From the NCBI RefSeq assembly GCF_042675645.1, contig NZ_JBHTJH010000004.1:372001-436000 (forward strand): a stretch of DNA of 64,000 nucleotides. The letters run 5' to 3'. Below are positions 9,756 through 16,180 of the stretch, one piece after another (position 1 is the first letter of the stretch; every line of letters begins with the position of its first letter). The notes below the pieces were generated by a model. It ran no database searches, had not been told where the DNA came from, and saw nothing but the letters and a program-made list of their open reading frames with translations. The position numbers were made by a program, and so were the translations under genes. Origin of the DNA: Sungkyunkwania multivorans. GTDB taxonomy: Bacteria; Bacteroidota; Bacteroidia; Flavobacteriales; Flavobacteriaceae.

Positions 9756-9947
9756 TTACTGTTGCATGGTCTTGGTTTGGGTATCGCCTGTACCACTTAC
9801 GTCGTCGTCATCGTCGTCATTGTTATTGACGTTCAAGTCTGGAACAATCGACACATGGCCTCCTTTAATCAAATGCTGATTTTGAATTTGTGCGATTCTG
9901 AATTTTTCTAGATTTAGTTTTCCTGTCAATGTGTTTAAAGTTTTCAT
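9756..9947 (-). CDS. Putative GG-leader peptide precursor, Asp-rich core
   Basis: This is a 63-residue peptide. Residues 1-30 look like the Bacteroidota natural-product leader type: hydrophobic/Lys pattern KLNLEKFRIAQI and a double glycine at 29-30. The following 33-residue core has no Cys. It is rich in Asp, Asn, Thr and Ser and contains six consecutive Asp (44-49). Between a regulator gene and a peptidase gene on the same strand it reads as a secreted peptide precursor. No C39 peptidase/ABC exporter is visible in the window. A 14-bp motif lies about 77 bases upstream and recurs before the other peptide operon. The gene call is good; the function is inferred. Confidence 0.75.
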   Translation of the reverse strand: MKTLNTLTGKLNLEKFRIAQIQNQHLIKGGHVSIVPDLNVNNNDDDDDDVSGTGDTQTKTMQQ

Positions 9948-10023
9948 GATTCAAAGGATTTTTTTGGTTATGAGTGCAAGTTAGTTCGAAGTCCACTCCA
10001 AAAGCAAGTAAAGGGTCTCGCTT

Positions 10024-10037
10024 TTTATAAATTTCGA
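10024..10037 (-). promoter_or_regulatory. Shared 14-bp motif, copy upstream of GG-leader peptide
   Basis: On the minus strand this reads TCGAAATTTATAAA. The identical 14-mer occurs on the plus strand at 12074-12087 upstream of the RCxxRC precursor operon, with a third partial copy 22 bases further on. It is a candidate operator for the AraC-family regulator encoded between the two loci. Confidence 0.5.
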
Positions 10038-10075
10038 TACGCTATACAATATATAAAATACTTAAAATCAGATAA

Positions 10076-11890
10076 TTAACTCATGCCTTCTAGCTTTTTT
10101 ATAAAGTAAGATGGATAGATGCCATTTTTATTATAAAAGGCTTTAGAGAAGGATTCTGCATTTCTAAAACCTACTTCGTTAGCGATTGCTTTTATCGTAT
10201 ACGACCTAAATAAATGGTCATTTTTCAATTTGGAAACAGCATAGTTGACACGAATATTGTTGATATAATTGGAAAAGTTCATCTGCTTAGAATGATTGAT
10301 GATCTTGGATAAGTAGGTACTGTTGGTTCCCAACTCTTTAGCCAATCTGTGTAGACTATACTTGGAATCTACAAACTTGGCCGATTGTTCAAACTTGTTC
10401 AATTTCTTAAGGACATCTTGTACAAGGTCTTCTGGCAGGTCCAAAGACTCTTTTGTTTTTGTTGCCTTTTGGGTACCGCTGTAATTTGCCAATTGGTCTT
10501 TTTCATTGTTTTCGCTATCTATAAGTTGTTTGAAACGTTTCTTATAGACGTAATTTTTACGAAGTGCATAGAACAGCAATAACAATGCGAGCACTGCGAC
10601 GATTAGCACCACCCCTAACAATGACTTTGATCGTAGCTTATCATTTTCTAATTTTTTGATGAGTCGTTCTTTTTCCATCAAGAGCATCGGTGACTCATAT
10701 TTCTTGACGATCTGTTTGTTTAGGTTCTTGAAGTCATCATTGATAATACTATCAGCAGTTATAAATTTGTTAAGCGCCCAAAGTTGAGATTCGGTGTCAT
10801 CGTTATTCCGGTATAGTTTTACCAACATCTCATAGGCGTCCTTTGCATTATAGATCACCTCGGGCTCTGTCTGGTAGATAGAATCCACCTTCTTCAAATA
10901 TCTGATAGCCTGAGCTACGTCCTTGCTTTTTTCATAGGCCTTTGCGATATACAGATAGGTGTTAGACAGATTTTTCTTGTCATCTCCGAGAATAGTGGAG
11001 GCCTTTTGTAAACTGTCTATGGCTTCCTCATATAAAGATGCTTTGGATAGTTCTTTCTTACCGTCGTCTATTACAACAGCACGTTTTCGAAGGCTATCGA
11101 TGATTTCATCATTTTCTCCCATATAATAGCTAGTGATGCCATATCCAGTTAAAAAATGTGGGTATAGATATTGGTCTTTATATGAAAGGCTTAATTGTAT
11201 TCCGGCGTCATTGAAGATCTGGGCAGAATCCAATAGGCTGTTCTTACTGTAAGAGTCTGCCAGGGCATAGAGCGATCTTAGATATTGTTTTCGTTCTGAG
11301 CGTTGCAAGCCAAGATCTTCGATGCTTGACACGTTCTTTCGAAATATATCTAGTGATTCTTTATAGTCTTTACTAACATTCTTAAGGAGCCCTACATAAT
11401 GTTTTACAGTGATCTGTTTAATGATATCCTCGTTGCGTATCGCCAGATCGTTTGCAAGCACGAAATTCTCCAGTGCCTGATTATATTCCGAATTATAGTA
11501 TAGCTGTATGCCTTTTTGCAAATAGGACTTGGATAATTTGTCCTCGTCTTTTGCCTTTTTTGCATAAAACACCATGCTATCAGCATACTCTATTGCCAGC
11601 GGGGTATGGGAGTATCTATTTGAGAAATTTTCATAGGCATCTACGATCCTCGATGTATTCTCTTCTTCTATTGCCTTTTTTAAGAAAGCATTTGAATACA
11701 ATATTGCATTCGTTGTTTTAGCTGCGATGTATTCGTCTATTTTCTCTTGCAGCTCTGCATACGACTTTTGTGTTAGTGAGGCGGACGGAGCCTCTTGAGA
11801 CCATGCGGAAGAAATAAATAAAGAACATATCACCAAGTGGCGGGCATGATATAGGCTTTTGTTCCTTCTTGATCCGGAGTTCTCAAGCAT
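10076..11890 (-). CDS. AraC-family regulator with TPR sensor and membrane helix
   Basis: This is a 604-residue protein when started at the ATG at 11890, which gives a signal peptide (...VICSLFISSAWSQ). A long series of helical TPR-like repeats (about 30-420) is followed by one transmembrane helix (SLLGVVLIVAVLALLLLFYAL) and a C-terminal AraC-type HTH (about 495-604: YSLHRLAKELGTNSTYLSKIIN and YTIKAIANEVGFRNAESFSKAFY). The topology is periplasmic TPR domain, one membrane helix, then cytoplasmic DNA-binding domain, typical of Flavobacteriaceae one-component regulators. It sits between the GG-leader peptide gene and the divergent RCxxRC peptide operon and is the obvious candidate regulator of both. 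Confidence 0.9.
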   Translation of the reverse strand: MLENSGSRRNKSLYHARHLVICSLFISSAWSQEAPSASLTQKSYAELQEKIDEYIAAKTTNAILYSNAFLKKAIEEENTSRIVDAYENFSNRYSHTPLAIEYADSMVFYAKKAKDEDKLSKSYLQKGIQLYYNSEYNQALENFVLANDLAIRNEDIIKQITVKHYVGLLKNVSKDYKESLDIFRKNVSSIEDLGLQRSERKQYLRSLYALADSYSKNSLLDSAQIFNDAGIQLSLSYKDQYLYPHFLTGYGITSYYMGENDEIIDSLRKRAVVIDDGKKELSKASLYEEAIDSLQKASTILGDDKKNLSNTYLYIAKAYEKSKDVAQAIRYLKKVDSIYQTEPEVIYNAKDAYEMLVKLYRNNDDTESQLWALNKFITADSIINDDFKNLNKQIVKKYESPMLLMEKERLIKKLENDKLRSKSLLGVVLIVAVLALLLLFYALRKNYVYKKRFKQLIDSENNEKDQLANYSGTQKATKTKESLDLPEDLVQDVLKKLNKFEQSAKFVDSKYSLHRLAKELGTNSTYLSKIINHSKQMNFSNYINNIRVNYAVSKLKNDHLFRSYTIKAIANEVGFRNAESFSKAFYNKNGIYPSYFIKKLEGMS

Positions 11891-12073
11891 ATTTAACCAC
11901 GATGACAGCCCCTCTTGAAAATTTAAAAAGAGTGCTGGTATGTATATAAATCTACTATTTATCAAGGGAAAAACGGGTAACAAAAGTTAGTTCCTATAAA
12001 TGTACTTTATAGTTTGCTAAAAAACAACTAAAGAAGCCCGTAAGCCATTAAAAATAAAGGATTTTGCACGAAG

Positions 12074-12109
12074 TCGAAATTTATAAATCTATGGGTGGAA
12101 ATTTATAAA
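12074..12109 (+). promoter_or_regulatory. Direct repeats GAAATTTATAAA, candidate AraC-type operator
   Basis: GAAATTTATAAA occurs at 12076-12087 and 12098-12109. The start-to-start spacing is 22 bases, two helical turns on the same DNA face, as in AraC-type binding sites. The first copy extends to TCGAAATTTATAAA, identical to the motif before the GG-leader peptide gene. The repeats lie upstream of the promoter-like element at 12125-12156. Confidence 0.55.
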
Positions 12110-12124
12110 AGCCGTGCGGCATCA

Positions 12125-12156
12125 TTTGATTTTACGTATTTCCTGCCATTACTTTG
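12125..12156 (+). promoter_or_regulatory. Putative promoter of the peptide operon
   Basis: TTTG at 12125-12128 and TTACTTTG at 12149-12156 are separated by 20 bases. This resembles the TTG-N19-TAnnTTTG Bacteroidota promoter, with one mismatch in the -7 box. Confidence 0.4.
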
Positions 12157-12296
12157 ATCTCAGAAACATCGTGGTCGTCGCTTTGATACAAGCACAAATT
12201 CGATGACCATCTTGAATCTAAATTACAGTCGCGACAAGAGGCGTAACCCAAAAAGCCTTTAACAGAGTAGGGAAACAATTTCAAAAACTTTAAAAA

Positions 12297-12458
12297 ATGA
12301 AAAATTTAGAAAAAAGTCTTTCGATCACTGAATTAGAAGAGCGTCATGAAATGGCTGCAGTTGCACCTGAAGGTGTAGATGCGCTAGAGATAGAGCGCTG
12401 TAGAGACAGATGTGGAGCAGCTGAAGAGCAAGCTTTCATCGAAAGTTACCAACAATAA
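12297..12458 (+). CDS. RCxxRC peptide precursor 1 (putative RiPP)
   Basis: This is a 53-residue peptide too short for ordinary gene callers. The leader MKNLEKSLSITELEERHEM (1-19) is nearly identical to that of the next small gene, followed by a conserved Ala23-Pro24. The core region carries R34-C35-R36-D37-R38-C39 and then an acidic/Gln tail. Comparison with precursor 2 shows conservation concentrated in the leader and in R34, C35, R38 and C39, the pattern expected of ribosomal peptide precursors. It starts at ATG 12297 and stops at TAA 12456-12458. The downstream arginase-fold enzyme makes the core arginines probable modification sites (inference). Confidence 0.85.
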   Translation: MKNLEKSLSITELEERHEMAAVAPEGVDALEIERCRDRCGAAEEQAFIESYQQ

Positions 12459-12464
12459 AAATGT

Positions 12465-12501
12465 AAATGCCATAGCATTTGCTGATCACTATGGCATTTT
12501 T
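12465..12501 (+). terminator. Strong hairpin between the two precursor genes
   Basis: A perfect 11-bp stem AAATGCCATAG / CTATGGCATTT with a 13-base loop is followed by T residues, 6 bases behind precursor 1. It may be a leaky terminator or an mRNA-stabilising end. Confidence 0.7.
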
Positions 12502-12530
12502 AAAGAATTAATCATTTAAAACACAAAATT

Positions 12531-12698
12531 ATGAAAAATTTAGAAAAAGCATTATCGATTGTAGAATTGGAAGAAAGACACGAAATGTCTGTTGCAGCAC
12601 CAGGAGAATATACCGCTGCAGATATAGGACGTTGCGAAGGCAGATGTAGAGGCGTTATCGACGAAGCGATCGCTGAGCAGGAAAACCAAATTGCTTAG
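12531..12698 (+). CDS. RCxxRC peptide precursor 2 (putative RiPP)
   Basis: This is a 55-residue peptide that aligns with precursor 1 without gaps over residues 1-39. Residues 1-6, 8-10 and 12-19 are identical (MKNLEK, LSI, ELEERHEM), A23-P24 is shared, and R34, C35, R38 and C39 are conserved inside GRCEGRCRG. The remainder (VIDEAIAEQENQIA) differs. Synonymous and third-position differences show both copies are under protein-level selection rather than being a recent duplication. It starts at ATG 12531 and stops at TAG 12696-12698. A terminator-like hairpin separates it from the enzyme genes. Confidence 0.85.
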   Translation: MKNLEKALSIVELEERHEMSVAAPGEYTAADIGRCEGRCRGVIDEAIAEQENQIA

Positions 12699-12712
12699 AG
12701 CAATATTTTTAG

Positions 12713-12740
12713 AAAGGCGGTGTTTTCCACCGCCTTTTCA
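12713..12740 (+). terminator. Attenuator-like hairpin before the enzyme genes
   Basis: A perfect 10-bp stem AAAGGCGGTG / CACCGCCTTT with a 5-base loop and a short T run lies between precursor 2 and the M50 gene. It probably lets most transcripts stop after the precursors and a few continue into the enzymes. Confidence 0.7.
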
Positions 12741-12758
12741 TTCTTAAAAAACCACAAA

Positions 12759-13874
12759 ATGTCAGAGACGTTACAATATCGTATAGAACCAACCGCAGAT
12801 AAAGACACGGTGATTCTCACCATCCACGGAAAACAATTTTATATCGGAAAACTGTTATCCGAGATCTTCGATCTTCATTCACAGAATTTCCCTTTGGATC
12901 GTATCGTAGCGTCCTTGAATCAGCGTCATAATGCCAACTTGGACAAAAACTTCGTACAAGAGGTCATCACTACCAAAATACCCACGCTCACCAAAGTGCC
13001 TACTACAAAAAAAGCAACATCGGTTAGAAGCTTTGGCGCTATAAATAACCTAGAACGGTTTGGAATCCTCATGAGAGGAACCAGCTTCCTGTTTGGAGCA
13101 AAGCTTTTCTATACGCTATTAAGTATCTTCTTTCTGATCAACCTAACATTCTTATTCCTCTTAGAGCAACCAGTGGTAACTGACATTCCATTCAAGACCC
13201 CGATCATCATTTTGGCTGTCATCTTTATCATAATTATTCACGAAATAGGACACGCCACGGCATCTTACAGCAACGGTATTGTTCCCAAAGAAATAGGGGT
13301 AGGATTGTATTTTATTTTTCCAGCCTTTTACACCGACCTTACCGAAGTTTGGAAGTTGAGCAAAGAGAAGAGAGTGATCATCAACCTCGCTGGAATTTAC
13401 TATCAGTTCATTCTGAATACGATCTTATTCATATTGATGATCACAAACATATCTCCGCAATTGAATCATCTGTTTTTTGTATTGGCCACAGTAAGTTTTT
13501 GGCTTGCCATGTACAACCTCAATCCATTCTTTAAGTTCGATGGCTATTGGGTAATTGCAGATATGTTTGGTCTTCCCAATCTACGCAAACAATCCATGGA
13601 CCTCATAAAAGAATCCTTCAAAAGAAATTTTGAACTACTGCACGATGCATCCAAACCGCTAGTGATATACGCGGTCTCTTACTTGATCTTTATGAGTTAC
13701 ATCTTTTATCTGGTGATATCGTTTGTGATCAGCCAGCAGCAAAAATTTTGGAAAACACAACCCATGGGAGAAGGATATACCATTTGGGATTGGATTGTCT
13801 TGGCAATTTCAATACTCGTCATGTGCTTCTTCCTATTTAGAGTCTACAAAGCAATAAAACCTAAGAAAACATGA
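12759..13874 (+). CDS. M50 membrane metalloprotease with N-terminal RRE-like domain
   Basis: This is a 371-residue protein. It is started at the ATG at 12759, because an earlier in-frame ATG at 12720 lies inside the hairpin. Residues about 5-75 (ILTIHGKQFYIGKLLSEIFDLHSQNFPLDRIVASLNQRH, split by a short linker) resemble a PqqD/RiPP-recognition winged helix. Several transmembrane helices follow, with the zinc motif HEIGH (161-165) and FKFDGYW (Asp261) characteristic of site-2-protease/M50 peptidases. It is probably an inner-membrane protease that binds and cleaves the precursor leaders, or releases the product. The next gene overlaps by ATGA, so translation is coupled. Confidence 0.85.
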   Translation: MSETLQYRIEPTADKDTVILTIHGKQFYIGKLLSEIFDLHSQNFPLDRIVASLNQRHNANLDKNFVQEVITTKIPTLTKVPTTKKATSVRSFGAINNLERFGILMRGTSFLFGAKLFYTLLSIFFLINLTFLFLLEQPVVTDIPFKTPIIILAVIFIIIIHEIGHATASYSNGIVPKEIGVGLYFIFPAFYTDLTEVWKLSKEKRVIINLAGIYYQFILNTILFILMITNISPQLNHLFFVLATVSFWLAMYNLNPFFKFDGYWVIADMFGLPNLRKQSMDLIKESFKRNFELLHDASKPLVIYAVSYLIFMSYIFYLVISFVISQQQKFWKTQPMGEGYTIWDWIVLAISILVMCFFLFRVYKAIKPKKT

Positions 13875-15061
13875 AAACAACAGTTTATAACAAGACCAGA
13901 TCACCTTTTTTTATTATTGAAAAGGAGCGTTCTATACTGAATGATACGATCTCTGGAAAGAAGTATGAGGTAGGAGAAGAGGTGCTTCATTTTGCCGCTA
14001 CTCGCAGAAACATCTCAGATGTGGACAAGCTAACGGAACGCGAAGAGACCATCCTGAGCAATTTGCTGTCCATCGGATTCTTTGTGGACAAGGATAACTT
14101 GTTGAAAACTACCTACCGACTTAGGTTGCGTAACGAGAAGATGTTCGACTTTGCCGATCTCCGACCAGAAGAAAATGGAAAGATAGCCCTTGTTGGAGTG
14201 CCATTTGGAAAAGGTAATTATACCTCTGATAAGACCAAACATTTTCCAGAAATATTTCGCAAGACCTGTGCTAGCCAGAATTTGACATTCAGAAACAACT
14301 TGAAGGCGCTCCAACCAGGTTTCATATCATCTTTTTCTAATTATTCCTTAGAAAATCTATCAAAGGCATTGACCAATGACCTCTTTAGAGATGCCGGAGA
14401 CGTATATGTGCATCATTACGAATCACGTCTGGATTTTTATAAGAAGCTAGAGAAGATCGCCGAAGAGCTTTATACAAAGCACACGCCCTTTTTCGTAGGA
14501 GGAGACCATTCGATAACCTACAGCACACTAAAGGCAGCTGCCAAGAAATATCCAAAGATCACCGTGCTGCATTTCGATGCGCATACTGATACCTATTCTT
14601 CTAACTATAACGAAATCCTGAATCAGCTGCAGCTGCATCACCATGGTAACTTTGTTTCTAAAATTATCGATGATCCATCGATAGTGAATTATGTGCAAAT
14701 CGGGATCAGAGGACTAGGTAACTCCTCAGGACAAAAGCACCCCAAAATAAAAGCATTTTGGGCTCATCAGCTAGAGAAGCTAGCAAAAGGTCAGATCTTT
14801 TCACAAGATCCAGAAATGGTGTATTATATCACATTTGATATCGATGTGCTAGATCCCTCATTCGCTCCAGGAACAGCGACTCCCGTCGTCAATGGCCTCT
14901 CCGTGGCGCAGGTCTATGAGCTTTTCGATCTGCTACTGGAAAATAAAAGGATCATTGGTGGTGATATTGTGGAAGTGAATATTGAAAAAGACCAAAACAA
15001 TGTCACCATAGGACTCGCCACCGAGATCATCTTCAAGCTGCTAAGTTATATCAATGTTTAA
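13871..15061 (+). CDS. Arginase-fold enzyme, putative peptide arginase
   Basis: This 396-residue ureohydrolase has the binuclear manganese motifs intact: GGDHS (His213), DAHTD (Asp236, His238, Asp240) and DIDVLDP (Asp323, Asp325). About 100 residues precede the catalytic domain. Residues about 9-75 look like a PqqD/RRE-type domain (RSILNDTISGKKYEVGEEVLHF ... LSNLLSIGFFVDKD in pieces), which free-arginine arginases lack. Arginases acting on ribosomal peptides (OspR type) convert Arg residues to ornithine. Here the neighbouring precursors have a conserved RCxxRC core. The peptide-arginase role is inferred. The gene overlaps the protease gene by 4 bases, and 18 bases separate it from the acyltransferase. 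Confidence 0.85.
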   Translation: MKTTVYNKTRSPFFIIEKERSILNDTISGKKYEVGEEVLHFAATRRNISDVDKLTEREETILSNLLSIGFFVDKDNLLKTTYRLRLRNEKMFDFADLRPEENGKIALVGVPFGKGNYTSDKTKHFPEIFRKTCASQNLTFRNNLKALQPGFISSFSNYSLENLSKALTNDLFRDAGDVYVHHYESRLDFYKKLEKIAEELYTKHTPFFVGGDHSITYSTLKAAAKKYPKITVLHFDAHTDTYSSNYNEILNQLQLHHHGNFVSKIIDDPSIVNYVQIGIRGLGNSSGQKHPKIKAFWAHQLEKLAKGQIFSQDPEMVYYITFDIDVLDPSFAPGTATPVVNGLSVAQVYELFDLLLENKRIIGGDIVEVNIEKDQNNVTIGLATEIIFKLLSYINV

Positions 15062-15079
15062 TCAAAAAATATTAGAAAA

Positions 15080-16180
15080 ATGAAAACACTCGCCGAAAAA
15101 GCCGTCGCCCTAAAGAAGAACATTTATAACACAAATGCCAAAACCGAAGAAAGGTATAGCAAGAGCGTCGCATTCACCTCTGCCAATCTAAAAAGATTTT
15201 TACCTCAAATTCCTTCTAAAGAGCATGAACAATTTTATCGTGATTGCCTCTATAATCAACATTTGTCCAGTTTGGAAGAATACGACATTGGTGCTATAGA
15301 TGCAGTAGATGTGATCAACGAAACCTCTTTGCCTTCACTAGAGAACATCGATCAGCCACTGGTATTTGCAACCTATCACTTGGGATCATACAGAATTCTT
15401 AACTCCTACTTGACAAAGCTGGGCCTAAAGACTGCGCTGATCGTTGATGATGAGGTGTACAATGCCCAAGCAAATAAATTTCTCAACAGTTGGAAAAAAG
15501 TCGAAGGCCACTATAAAAATGGAAGTGACTTCGTGGTGCTCAATGCCGAGAAACGTACAGTGCTATTACAATTGATGAAACTTCTTAGAGACAATTACGT
15601 GTTGATCGTTTACCTGGATGGTAATACCGGTACCGGAAAAAGGCTAAGTGAGAACCCTAACCTGTTGAGCACAAATTTTTTAGGTCATGATATTTACACA
15701 AGAAAAGGTTTTGCTTATCTTAGTCATATAGTCAAGGCCAATATTGTAACGACGTTGAGTTATAGAGATAAAGGAACCACAAAACTTCACTTTTTCGAAG
15801 AGATCGAGTATGACCCTTCGGTATCGCGTGAAGCACATTGCCAGACCGTGGTGAAGAAATGCTATGACATCTTTCAATCGTATCTGCTCAAATATCCTCA
15901 GCAATGGGAAGGCTGGTTCTATATTCATAAATGGTTTGAAACCGACCTCCTAGAAGATCAAAGGGAAGATAGTAAACCGTCAATAGCGGTAAGGGGATTC
16001 AATAGTGAAGAATATGCCTTGTTCAAGTATTGTCTCAATGATTATTTTATATTGGATAAGAGTAATTATAAATCCATATTGATCACTAAGGGTATTTACG
16101 AAGCCTTAAAGAACAATCGATACAAACAGCTGGGAAAGAATGTTTTACAGCAATTAATGACCAATAATATCATCGTATGA
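15080..16180 (+). CDS. LpxL/LABLAT-fold acyltransferase with C-terminal RRE-like tail
   Basis: This 366-residue protein resembles lipid A acyltransferases (Lip_A_acyltrans). The catalytic-type His100 lies in FATYHLGSYRI and a later DGNTGTGK loop (about 180-187) is in the expected place. The acidic residue of the usual H-x4-E/D motif is replaced by Arg105. There is no N-terminal membrane helix, unlike LpxL. The last ~60 residues (YFILDKSNYKSILITKGIY ... LQQLMTNNIIV) resemble a PqqD-type recognition domain. Inside the peptide operon it most likely transfers a fatty acyl group to the modified peptide (inference). Its stop overlaps the next start (ATGA). Confidence 0.75.
   Translation: MKTLAEKAVALKKNIYNTNAKTEERYSKSVAFTSANLKRFLPQIPSKEHEQFYRDCLYNQHLSSLEEYDIGAIDAVDVINETSLPSLENIDQPLVFATYHLGSYRILNSYLTKLGLKTALIVDDEVYNAQANKFLNSWKKVEGHYKNGSDFVVLNAEKRTVLLQLMKLLRDNYVLIVYLDGNTGTGKRLSENPNLLSTNFLGHDIYTRKGFAYLSHIVKANIVTTLSYRDKGTTKLHFFEEIEYDPSVSREAHCQTVVKKCYDIFQSYLLKYPQQWEGWFYIHKWFETDLLEDQREDSKPSIAVRGFNSEEYALFKYCLNDYFILDKSNYKSILITKGIYEALKNNRYKQLGKNVLQQLMTNNIIV

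Larger units (their letters stand above)
11891..12296. other. Divergent intergenic region before the peptide operon
   Basis: These 406 bases separate the AraC regulator from the first precursor gene. They hold the direct repeats at 12074-12109 and one promoter-like element at 12125-12156, leaving an untranslated leader of about 135 bases before the first precursor ATG. No further gene was found. Confidence 0.7.
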
